From: CAZDXJ01 sp964509475 | Lineage (GTDB): Bacteria > Pseudomonadota > Gammaproteobacteria > Methylococcales > Methylomonadaceae | Length of the DNA stretch: 10,641 bases | Direction: 5' to 3' | Assembly (NCBI GenBank): GCA_964509475.1 | Contig: CAZDXJ010000080.1 | Span: 1-10,641, forward strand | Shown: piece after piece, positions 1 through 5,299 of the stretch | Numbering within the stretch: the first letter of the stretch is position 1 | Layout of the letters: each line of letters begins with the position of its first letter | The notes under the pieces: generated by a model | The model's database searches: none | What the model was told of the DNA's origin: nothing | The model's input: only the letters and a program-made list of their open reading frames with translations | Translations under genes and position numbers: made by a program

Positions 1-564
1 AGATCGGCTGCTTAGGTGAATGGTAAAATTGTGTCTTGTGTTTTGGGGTGGAATAATATGTCCACCGTCCCATAAAGGGTTCAAATGCCTATCCCAATGG
101 CCTGTAACAGCTAGAGCCAGGTTTTTCAGATAACCATGATAAGGCGTGGAAATAATTCCAACGCCATCTTCAGATAACAAATCAAAAAAAGTTCGCAGAT
201 ACCAACGCGGATCGTAGCAATGCGCAATAACCTCCATACTGTAAACCAAAGGAAATATGCCATATTTCCCTTCCAAATCTCCATAGGCGCTGCCGACTTC
301 CAGGCACAGTTTCGGAAATGCGTTCCGTGCTTGCTCAATCCCGCTTTTTGAAAGATCAACTCCTGTAACCGAAAACCCCAAACCATGCAATTGATTCGCC
401 AGCGCACCGTTACCGCAACCAATCTCGAACGCCTTTTTATCAACAAATCTCCGTTGTTGCACAACATCTCGTAAAACAGGCCAGACATAACGATTTGACC
501 AGGTCAATTGGCTATCCGAATAACCATAATCCCGATAACATTCAGAGTTATTTATCATTTTCAT
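1..564 (-). CDS. Class I SAM-dependent methyltransferase, partial (runs off left edge)
   Basis: An open frame of 188 codons runs from ATG at 564 to the window edge, so the C-terminus is missing. It shows a Rossmann methyltransferase core: motif I FEIGCGNGAL at about residues 46-55, the acidic end of beta-2 (TGVDLS, 67-72), and a later VYSMEVIAHCYDP segment (107-119) as in methyltransferases that act on sugars or small molecules. HLNPLWDGGHI (160-170) is a signature of a group common in polysaccharide clusters. The start overlaps the 3' end of galE by 17 bp, which suggests co-transcription and translational coupling; a second ATG lies two codons later. In the family GGHI is normally followed by K-F-(W/F)-S, but here the frame reads IPPQNTRH, while another frame reads LFHPKTQ. 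The extreme 3' part may therefore be frameshifted. The acceptor is unknown; methylation of a glycan or lipid-linked sugar is inferred from context. Confidence 0.8.
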   Translation of the reverse strand, partial: MKMINNSECYRDYGYSDSQLTWSNRYVWPVLRDVVQQRRFVDKKAFEIGCGNGALANQLHGLGFSVTGVDLSKSGIEQARNAFPKLCLEVGSAYGDLEGKYGIFPLVYSMEVIAHCYDPRWYLRTFFDLLSEDGVGIISTPYHGYLKNLALAVTGHWDRHLNPLWDGGHIIPPQNTRHNFTIHLSSRS

Positions 565-1558
565 TTATTTTTATCCAATACCAGGCCGTCTCAACAATCT
601 TTTCCAATTCGACATAATCTTGCACCCAAGCCAAAACCCGATGTGCTTTTTCCGATGAGCCAATCAATACCGGCGGATCGCCCGCCCTTCGATCTGTAAT
701 TTGATAGGGAATCTCAACGCCGGTCACCTGGCTACAGGTTTCAATAACCTCTTTAACGGAAAAGCCTTGGCCATTGCCCAGATTAAAGGCTTCAGCGCCC
801 GTCAATTCTCCGGACAGCAAACCCTGCATTGCCAATAAATGCGCCTGACACAAATCATTGACATGAATATAATCGCGCACACAGGTTCCATCGGCTGTAT
901 TGTAATCATCACCAAAAACCTGTAATTCAGCGCCTGTCATTTCATCGCCCGAACGAATCCGTGCCGCTTGCTGTAAAACCAATGGGATCAGATGCGTTTC
1001 CGGATCATGGCGCTCCCCCAACAGCCCCTCCGGATCGCAGCCGGCGGCGTTAAAATAGCGTAATGCAACACTGTTCAAACCATAGGCACTGGCATAATCG
1101 GCCAATATTTCCTCAAACATGCGTTTGCTGCGGCCATACGGATTGACTGGTTGCTGCGGGCAGTCCTCAGTAATTGGAAGCTCCCTCGGCACACCATAGA
1201 TCGCACATGTCGAGGAAAAAACCAGTTTGTCCACGCCGGTATGACGCATCGCTTCCAGAAGATTCTGAGCGCCGATGACATTGTTTTCATAATACAAAGC
1301 CGGATTTTCAACCGATTCGCCCACATAGGCCAAGGCGGCAAAGTGCATGACGACATCAAACGTTCTGCTCTGAAACAAGCGGGACAAATCGGATAACTGG
1401 CGCAAATCGCCATGCACAAAATCATCAACCAATACCGCATCACGAAAGCCGCGCGACAAATTATCGAACACCGTTACCCGATGCCCGGCATCGGCCAACC
1501 GTTTCACCATATGCGATCCGATATAACCGGCGCCACCCACAACCAAAACAGAACTCAT
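548..1558 (-). CDS. galE: UDP-glucose 4-epimerase
   Basis: GalE interconverts UDP-glucose and UDP-galactose in the cytoplasm using tightly bound NAD, supplying galactose donors for glycan synthesis. The 336-residue product has the usual family length. Visible features are the NAD-binding GGAGYIGSH (8-16), FDNLSRG (31-37), the MHFAALAYVGESV segment (71-83), SSTCAIYG with the catalytic Ser/Thr near 116, and the YxxxK pair in NPYGRSK (Tyr141, Lys145). ALRYFNAAGCDPEG and the C-terminal RRAGDPP motif are also typical of GalE. The ATG at 1558 has a good ribosome-binding site, AGGTGG, at 1563-1568. An 18-bp palindrome lies 34-51 bp upstream. The next gene, a methyltransferase, overlaps its stop. Related 4-epimerases with other specificities (UDP-GlcNAc or UDP-glucuronate) cannot be excluded from sequence alone, but the overall match is to the GalE group. 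Confidence 0.95.
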   Translation of the reverse strand: MSSVLVVGGAGYIGSHMVKRLADAGHRVTVFDNLSRGFRDAVLVDDFVHGDLRQLSDLSRLFQSRTFDVVMHFAALAYVGESVENPALYYENNVIGAQNLLEAMRHTGVDKLVFSSTCAIYGVPRELPITEDCPQQPVNPYGRSKRMFEEILADYASAYGLNSVALRYFNAAGCDPEGLLGERHDPETHLIPLVLQQAARIRSGDEMTGAELQVFGDDYNTADGTCVRDYIHVNDLCQAHLLAMQGLLSGELTGAEAFNLGNGQGFSVKEVIETCSQVTGVEIPYQITDRRAGDPPVLIGSSEKAHRVLAWVQDYVELEKIVETAWYWIKINENDK

Positions 1559-1562
1559 AAAC

Positions 1563-1568
1563 CCACCT
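1563..1568 (-). promoter_or_regulatory. Ribosome-binding site of galE
   Basis: On the minus strand AGGTGG sits 4 nt before the ATG at 1558. It is one of the clearest Shine-Dalgarno sequences in the window and supports this start for galE. Confidence 0.6.
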
Positions 1569-1591
1569 TAAAATACATTATCTCCAACACA

Positions 1592-1609
1592 GTGCAAATG
1601 AATTTGCAC
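1592..1609. promoter_or_regulatory. Perfect palindrome upstream of galE (candidate operator)
   Basis: GTGCAAAT, a 2-nt spacer, then ATTTGCAC form perfect 8-bp arms. The site lies 34-51 bp before the galE start, a usual position for a dimeric regulator. The tight spacer argues against an RNA hairpin and for a DNA-binding site. The regulator is unknown. A TAATGT-like -10 on the minus strand (1575-1580) lies just downstream, but no good -35 is seen. The role is inferred from position and symmetry only. Confidence 0.35.
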
Positions 1610-1657
1610 CTGCATCAACACATTTCCTTCACCCAATGACAGTGATACAGAAAAAAA

Positions 1658-1768
1658 TTAGCTTACCTGATACCGGTGTCTCATCAAGCAAAACATCAAG
1701 CCACCGCGTCCATCCAGAAATTCCCGGCAAAAAATATCGGTAGCGTGCCGATTTTCATCGATTATAGG
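1658..1768 (-). pseudogene. Internally deleted remnant of a WaaE-like family 2 glycosyltransferase
   Basis: Read on the minus strand the segment encodes IIDENRH (1745-1765), then REFLDGRGGLMFCLMRHRYQ, then a stop at 1658. The intact glycosyltransferase at 3539-4399 has LIDENRRGIEAW and, about 70 residues later, RRGFLDGRDGLVFCLMKAQYQQ. The remnant thus joins two parts of the same gene, lacking about 200 bp that correspond to 3668-3870 of the intact copy. Reading stays in frame across the junction. Nucleotide similarity is obvious in both blocks (compare 1681-1726 with 3620-3666, and 1748-1762 with 3869-3883). Similarity ends near 1765, where a TAGGACTTACGCA element-like end begins. No start codon or amino-terminal catalytic domain is present, so it is non-functional. 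It lies directly upstream of galE. Confidence 0.75.
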
Positions 1769-1810
1769 ACTTACGCAATACAAATAACTTATTGTTTTAA
1801 AATAACGTAA

Positions 1811-1987
1811 CTACTCACCCGGTTGTGTTGTAGCCGCCATAGGTCATTGATTTATCAGGACACGTGAATACATCCCTGTCGTTCTGTATAACATCCTGAG
1901 TTATGCAAGCCCAGCCCTTCCACGGAAGAGCTGGGCAAGCCTGATAAATCAACAACCTGCACCTGCTTTTCAGAGGGGAGTGAGTAG
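1811..1987. repeat. Nested inverted repeat
   Basis: CTACTCAC (1811-1818) pairs with GTGAGTAG (1980-1987), and TTGATTTATCAGG (1847-1859) pairs perfectly with CCTGATAAATCAA (1940-1952). Both pairs share a centre near 1899. Inside, GCCCAGC (1909-1915) and GCTGGGC (1930-1936) form another hairpin with an additional CTTC/GAAG stem. The arrangement looks like a small palindromic mobile element or a structured remnant; its family is not recognised. Confidence 0.55.
1909..1936. repeat. Hairpin with 7+4 bp stem
   Basis: GCCCAGC, one mismatch, CTTC, loop CACG, GAAG, one mismatch, GCTGGGC. It lies within the larger inverted repeat but is off its centre. There is no U-tract on either side, so a classic terminator is not supported. 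Confidence 0.5.
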
Positions 1988-2052
1988 ATACAAAATAACA
2001 AAGAGGTTTTACATAAACCCGGTTTTTCAAGTTCTGAACGGTTGTTAAACCC

Positions 2053-2082
2053 GTCATTCCGCCATGGACTGGCGGAATCCAG
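2053..2082 (+). repeat. REP-like 30-bp hairpin, GTCATTCC...GGAATCCAG type
   Basis: A perfect 9-bp stem, ATTCCGCCA / TGGCGGAAT, with a 5-nt loop, inside the 30-mer that begins GTCATTCC and ends GAATCCAG. The same 30-mer type occurs at 4619-4648 and 5562-5591. Short repeats with this consensus are common between genes in many proteobacteria. Confidence 0.75.
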
Positions 2083-2162
2083 TGACATGGAGTCAAGGTT
2101 GCTTGCCAGGCAGAAACAACCGAAAATCCGTTTTTCAGCCCGTCCGGCTTCCGTCCCTGGGC

Positions 2163-2192
2163 ATGGATTCCGCCGTTCCCTGGAGGAATGAC
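2163..2192 (-). repeat. REP-like repeat, inverse orientation, degenerate
   Basis: TGGATTCCGCC (2164-2174) followed by GAGGAATGAC (2183-2192) is the reverse-orientation form of the unit at 2053-2082, with stem mismatches. The upstream TCCCTGGG (2154-2161) resembles the CATCCCTG outer flank of the element at 4486. With 2053-2082 it makes an inverted pair with the GTCATTCC ends outermost, the reverse of the arrangement at 4486-4659. Confidence 0.6.
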
Positions 2193-2363
2193 GGCGCATG
2201 GGCGGCTATCAATGCATCCGCGTGCCAGCGGTGAACAGAAGTAAAACTTTTCGAACATCAATAGCGAACAGAGCATTGAAAATATCGTTTTGTAAGAATT
2301 GCTTATAACATCAAATTCATATTTTGCTTGAAGGATAGCTTGCTTGTGTGTCAATGCGTAACG

Positions 2364-2499
2364 TCTAGTAGAACGATTCGTTATAACATTTACATTTATT
2401 GATGAACCTTTCGGTCAGTAAATGTATGAAAAATTTGCTCTATTAAAAATCACTTTCGAACAAATTATTGTAAACCTTTTGATGAAACGAACTACTAGA
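2364..2499. repeat. 136-bp AT-rich inverted-repeat segment (MITE-like candidate)
   Basis: TCTAGTAG (2364-2371) at the left and CTACTAGA (2492-2499) at the right are perfect inverted repeats. Similarity continues inward as AACGATTCGTT against AACGA with a short gap. An internal hairpin, ACATTTATTGA / TCAGTAAATGT, spans 2392-2425. No coding potential is seen. It could be a miniature element or a chance palindrome in AT-rich DNA. Confidence 0.4.
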
Positions 2500-2527
2500 T
2501 TAAATCATTGCCTAAAGACAAAATATA

Positions 2528-2554
2528 AGGTACCCCTCGACCTCAGGGGTACCT
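2528..2554 (-). terminator. Rho-independent terminator-like hairpin after rpn
   Basis: A perfect 10-bp stem, AGGTACCCCT / AGGGGTACCT, with a 7-nt loop starts 3 bp after the nuclease stop codon. On the minus strand it is followed by TTATATTTTG, a moderate U-rich tail. It should end the glycosyltransferase-nuclease transcript and separate it from the repeat region. Confidence 0.75.
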
Positions 2555-2557
2555 AAA

Positions 2558-3532
2558 TCAGGAAAACAGTTCATCCAATGTATCCGCAGTCAATACACGC
2601 TCCAGCCAAGCATCCAGTTGAACCTTATCCGCAATGAAAACCCGCTGCTTCACATCAACAGGAATATCGCCAAATTTCAGTTTCAACAATTTCAGCAAAG
2701 CCTTGGCCTCACCTTTGAGCTCACCTTTGAGCTCACCTCTGGCCTCACCCCTGGCTTCAGCCTTAGCTTCAGCTTCACGAATCCACTGCGGTATGCGTTG
2801 TGATAACATGGTTTTGATCTCCACTAAGTCATTCAATTTTGGAACCGGCGGCGATAACTCCCCGGGCATTTGTAATACCCGGTTCAACCAGACATTGAAA
2901 CTACGCCTTAACCGGGTTTGTTCCGGCGTTGACAGCCATTCTATCAAGTTAGCCAATACTTCGATAATATCTTCTTGTCTGGCCGCGTTTTCCAATCGAA
3001 AAATCGCCGCAACCAGATTTTTCAAGGGCGTGAGTGCCTCCATTTCGTAAGCGCCTTCATCCAGAATCAGATATTTGAGCGAGGGCAAATACCCTTCCAA
3101 ACCGCCCGGCAAACGAACGATCAAATCCTGAACACATGCCGGCGCATCCCAGCGTTTTTCGCCATTGTACAACACCACCGGAAACACCGGCGGCAAACGA
3201 CGATCCGGCAAACATTGACCGGTTTTAATCAAATCCTGATACAGCAGCCCCATATAGGTCATGATTCTGACCGCTATATAGCGATCGACCGTGGACTGGA
3301 ACTCGATCAACAAATAAACGTAGATCCAGCTTTGACGGTATTTTACCCGCCAGATCACATCGTCTTCGCGGGCGCGTAAATCATCCGATACATAACTGCC
3401 TGAAACTTTTTCCAGGGTCTTGAAATCCAGTTCATCCACCCATGCCTCGCAGACAAATTCCCGCAACAAGTCCACGATGATTTCCGGCTCGGAAAAGAGT
3501 AATTTATAGGAATGATCATGCGCCTTGTGCAT
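2558..3532 (-). CDS. Rpn family recombination-promoting nuclease / YhgA-like putative transposase
   Basis: The 324-residue protein starts MHKAHDHSYKLLFSEPEII, the hallmark amino-terminus of the Rpn/YhgA-like family (PD-(D/E)XK nucleases also annotated as putative transposases). Catalytic-type motifs are AREDDVIWRV (54-63, acidic Asp at about 57-58) and VYLLIEFQST (71-80, the E-x-Q element). Characterised members such as E. coli RpnA are DNA endonucleases that promote recA-independent recombination. The C-terminal third carries a charged repeat of (K/R)GE(L/A) type (about residues 255-274), encoded by a 12-bp tandem repeat, followed by LLKLLKLKFG and a terminal helical domain usual for the family. 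The start at 3532 has GGAG nine nt upstream, inside the last codons of the preceding glycosyltransferase; the genes are 6 bp apart, so translation is probably coupled. A terminator-like hairpin follows. The role in this locus is unknown; anti-phage or genome-plasticity roles have been suggested for the family. Confidence 0.9.
   Translation of the reverse strand: MHKAHDHSYKLLFSEPEIIVDLLREFVCEAWVDELDFKTLEKVSGSYVSDDLRAREDDVIWRVKYRQSWIYVYLLIEFQSTVDRYIAVRIMTYMGLLYQDLIKTGQCLPDRRLPPVFPVVLYNGEKRWDAPACVQDLIVRLPGGLEGYLPSLKYLILDEGAYEMEALTPLKNLVAAIFRLENAARQEDIIEVLANLIEWLSTPEQTRLRRSFNVWLNRVLQMPGELSPPVPKLNDLVEIKTMLSQRIPQWIREAEAKAEARGEARGELKGELKGEAKALLKLLKLKFGDIPVDVKQRVFIADKVQLDAWLERVLTADTLDELFS
2710..2769 (-). 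repeat. 12-bp tandem repeat (5 units) inside rpn
   Basis: Units CACCTTTGAGCT (2710 and 2722, identical), CACCTCTGGCCT, CACCCCTGGCTT and CAGCCTTAGCTT follow one another without gaps. They encode an E/K/R/G/A-rich tetrapeptide repeat in the nuclease. Because the unit is a multiple of three, copy-number change would alter linker length without breaking the frame. Confidence 0.85.
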
Positions 3533-3538
3533 AAGGCG

Positions 3539-4399
3539 TTACTCCGGCATTCCAGGGTTCCGTCCCAATCGGCCCATATCGTACTTTTTAACCGCAATCA
3601 TCTGCTGATATTGCGCTTTCATCAGACAAAACACCAAGCCATCGCGACCATCCAGAAATCCCCGGCGAAAAAAATAACTATACAAAAAATACACCAAGGC
3701 CCGACAAGGCAGGCGCATGGCCAAACGTTTCAACAATGCACGCCGATGTAAAGGTTTTTTTGCCCATAAATGCGACCAATTGATCGGTGATTTTTCCTGT
3801 TCCCGTTCATATTCCGCTTCTTTTGTCGAATAACGGTTCTGACGTTCAAACCAGGCTTCGATACCACGCCGGTTTTCATCGATCAAATCATTGTCCAAAG
3901 ACAAAATCTCACCCTCGACCCGCTGGGTTTCAGCGTGTCCCCGGTTGATATAACGCACCTTGTTTTTATGCACCAAGCGCACAACCCAGGAAGGATACAG
4001 GCTGCTGTAACGCAACCAGCGTCCCCACATATAAAACCTTCGCCTGATCTGAAACGCCCCGACCGTGTCATCAGCTTGAGCAACCCTGTCCACCATTTCC
4101 ACGGCCAGAGCTTCAGGCACCCGTTCATCGGCATCCAGAACCAGAACCCAATCGTATTTTGTTTCAACATGATCAAAGGCCCAATTACGCTGCCTTCCAA
4201 AGCCTTCAAAACGATGCTGATAAAAGCGCACGCCGCGTTCCTGGCAAATCGCCTCAGTGCGATCAGAACTGAACGAATCCACAACGATAATATCATCACA
4301 CCATTGCAAACTGTCCAGACAGCCTGGCAGATGGATTTCTTCATTCAGAGTAAAAATCATTACCGAAACAGGAACGCAACCGACTGCATAATTATTCAT
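3539..4399 (-). CDS. Glycosyltransferase family 2, WaaE/KdtX-like
   Basis: A 286-residue GT-A fold enzyme of the group related to lipopolysaccharide-core transferases WaaE/KdtX. From the ATG at 4399: VPVSVMIFTLNEEIHLPGCL (9-28) is the nucleotide-binding start, DDIIVVDSFSSDRT (35-48) follows, and VLVLDADERVPE (85-96) holds the DxD-type metal and donor-binding motif (Asp89, Asp91). The C-terminal half has the RGHAE and LIDENRRGIEAWFERQNRYS segments and a basic, aromatic tail typical of peripheral membrane transferases. A GTG at 4408 would add three residues; I prefer the ATG because GGAG (4408-4411) lies 8 nt upstream of it. The stop is 6 bp from the nuclease gene. A degenerate relative lies at 1658-1768. 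Sugar donor and acceptor cannot be deduced. Confidence 0.9.
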   Translation of the reverse strand: MNNYAVGCVPVSVMIFTLNEEIHLPGCLDSLQWCDDIIVVDSFSSDRTEAICQERGVRFYQHRFEGFGRQRNWAFDHVETKYDWVLVLDADERVPEALAVEMVDRVAQADDTVGAFQIRRRFYMWGRWLRYSSLYPSWVVRLVHKNKVRYINRGHAETQRVEGEILSLDNDLIDENRRGIEAWFERQNRYSTKEAEYEREQEKSPINWSHLWAKKPLHRRALLKRLAMRLPCRALVYFLYSYFFRRGFLDGRDGLVFCLMKAQYQQMIAVKKYDMGRLGRNPGMPE

Positions 4400-4485
4400 C
4401 CCGAACACTCCACAATATCCTGAAAAATCTTTGTATCTGCCTTGTCAATTTAGCTAAAAAATCATTTTTTGTTTTTCTATCATTC

Positions 4486-4659
4486 CATCCCTGGACCTGG
4501 ATTCCGGCAATCCCTGCCGGAATGACAAAACACGCGTTATCGTGCGACACAAACGACCATCCAATCATTAGAATTCACCCCGCTTGCTTTAAACGATGAT
4601 TCAACCTTCATGACCCCCGTCATTCCGCCACGGACTGGCGGAATCCAGTTACAGGGATG
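4486..4659. mobile_element. MITE-like element with 41-bp compound terminal inverted repeats
   Basis: The left end (4486-4526) and the reverse complement of the right end (4619-4659) agree at 35 of 41 positions, beginning CATCCCTG and ending CGGAATGAC. Each end also folds on itself: ATTCCGGCA/TGCCGGAAT at the left and ATTCCGCCA/TGGCGGAAT at the right, both perfect 9-bp stems with 5-nt loops. The 92-bp core encodes nothing. A second copy lies at 5461-5602, lacking most of the left end. No transposase is nearby, so movement would depend on an enzyme supplied in trans. A BIME-like pair of REP units is the alternative reading. Confidence 0.7.
4518..4659 (+). repeat. Long direct repeat, copy A
   Basis: These 142 bp align without gaps to 5461-5602 with 9 differences (about 94 percent identity). 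The repeat covers the core and right end of the MITE-like element. The two copies flank the toxin-antitoxin pair in the same orientation, 943 bp apart. Confidence 0.9.
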
Positions 4660-4717
4660 AAAACCGCCAACACCAGCCACAAGTCTTTTCAATCAATCGA
4701 ATTTTCTTTTCACTGGT

Positions 4718-4978
4718 CTAGGATGCCAGTTCTTTAATTTCATTTTTCCAGTTTGTAACTTCTACAACCGGATATCTGTTTTTTGTTTGTTTAACGATAT
4801 ATTCCAGTTTTTCAGCAATGGTATCTTCTATCCATTCAGTCCCGCACAAATCGCACACCAGGGCGGGTACACCGCGTATTACAATTACACCTGTGCCGAA
4901 TTCAACAGTAAACGTTATATTGTCAGGTTTTTTATTGCCACCATGACAAATGGGGCAAGCGTTATTTTTGTTACTCAT
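4718..4978 (-). CDS. YgiT-type zinc-finger protein, probable antitoxin
   Basis: A small protein of 86 residues with CPIC at 8-11 and CDLC at 42-45, the two Cys pairs of the YgiT/MqsA-type zinc ribbon, followed by GTEW. The zinc domain ends by about residue 50 and is followed by a helical stretch (ADTIAEKLEYIV-like, about 51-65) and a short tail. Unlike full MqsA there is no C-terminal helix-turn-helix domain, which is usual for short YgiT-type antitoxins paired with DUF4258 proteins. It lies 3 nt after the stop of the DUF4258 gene, so the order is toxin first. Its expected role is to bind and neutralise the partner and perhaps autorepress the operon. No strong ribosome-binding site is visible, so expression probably relies on coupling to the upstream gene. 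Confidence 0.85.
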   Translation of the reverse strand: MSNKNNACPICHGGNKKPDNITFTVEFGTGVIVIRGVPALVCDLCGTEWIEDTIAEKLEYIVKQTKNRYPVVEVTNWKNEIKELAS

Positions 4979-4981
4979 GGC

Positions 4982-5299
4982 TTATTTTCGGGTTATCAGG
5001 TCATCTTTAAAATGGATTAAATTAGGTCGATAAGTGGTGATAATATGGCATTGTTGGTTACGTCGTTCATAAGCAATGACGACATGTAAAGGTTTGTCTT
5101 TTATATGAGCAATTAATAGGCTGGGAATTGGGTAATCATCTGGATACTGTTCAATAATTTTTCCGTTTAATAGCGCACTTTTGACATCAGCCCTGGAAAT
5201 GTCGCGTTCCAGCATACGTTCTAATGTATGCTTTTTCCAGAATAAGTGGTTTTTATTGACAGCATCATGTATTTCCTTTGTTGTAATCAAACTTTTCAT
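4982..5299 (-). CDS. DUF4258 domain protein, probable toxin
   Basis: The 105-residue protein matches the DUF4258 pattern: HTLERMLERDISRADVKSAL (24-43), a G-x-IIEQYPDDYPIPSLLI segment (about 45-63), KPLHVVIAYE (about 69-78) and a late ITTYRPN (about 86-92). These proteins are small, RelE/BrnT-like in predicted fold, and often sit next to YgiT-type zinc-finger genes, where they are annotated as toxins; the target is not established. The start at 5299 is the only reasonable ATG, with a weak ribosome-binding site. The upstream region (5300-5460) should hold the operon promoter, but no clear -35/-10 is seen. With the downstream gene it forms a two-gene module bounded on both sides by copies of the same repeat. 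Confidence 0.85.
   Translation of the reverse strand: MKSLITTKEIHDAVNKNHLFWKKHTLERMLERDISRADVKSALLNGKIIEQYPDDYPIPSLLIAHIKDKPLHVVIAYERRNQQCHIITTYRPNLIHFKDDLITRK

Larger units (their letters stand above)
1764..2368. mobile_element. Possible insertion-element scar bounded by imperfect inverted ends
   Basis: TAGGACTTACGCAAT (1764-1778) and, inverted, TAGACGTTACGCATT (2368-2354) share the TTACGCA core and TAG-AC flank. The left end coincides with the point where the glycosyltransferase remnant loses similarity. No transposase gene remains inside. The ends are short and imperfect, so this is a tentative call. Confidence 0.3.
1559..2557. other. Gene-free stretch of repeats and remnants between galE and rpn
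   Basis: About 1 kb with no intact gene that I can support. In order it holds the galE leader and palindrome (to about 1610), a remnant of a glycosyltransferase (1658-1768), a TAGGACTTACGCA-like element end (1764-1776), a nested inverted repeat (1811-1987), two REP-like hairpins in opposite orientation (2053-2082 and 2163-2192), a TTACGCAT-like end in inverse orientation (2353-2368), an inverted-repeat segment with an internal hairpin (2364-2499) and a terminator (2528-2554). A 179-codon open frame on the minus strand (1815-2354) is composed largely of repeat sequence and is not taken as a gene. Confidence 0.7.
4409..4717. other. Gene-free stretch upstream of the WaaE-like gene
   Basis: It contains the 174-bp MITE-like element (4486-4659), an AT-rich leader (4412-4480) with a TTGACA hexamer on the minus strand (4443-4448) but no convincing -10, and about 58 bp of unremarkable sequence next to the antitoxin stop. 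No coding potential is seen. Confidence 0.65.

Noticed and set aside
126..488. 120-codon open frame on the minus strand
   Set aside because: It is a shifted frame of the real methyltransferase, which reads in another frame with motif I and WDGGHI.
1570..1597. TTGCAC / TATTTT promoter for galE
   Set aside because: The spacing is 16 nt, but the transcript would start within the ribosome-binding site, leaving no usable leader.
1815..2354. 179-codon open frame on the minus strand
   Set aside because: It spans REP-like repeats and inverted repeats, the translation is a low-complexity Pro/Gly/Cys mix typical of translated repeats, and it resembles no family.
3935..4423. 162-codon open frame on the plus strand
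   Set aside because: It is a shadow of the WaaE-like glycosyltransferase on the other strand.
4420..4448. Sigma-70 promoter before the WaaE-like gene
   Set aside because: TTGACA on the minus strand at 4443-4448 is a perfect -35, but no acceptable -10 lies 16-18 nt downstream, and a start there would leave almost no leader before the ribosome-binding site.
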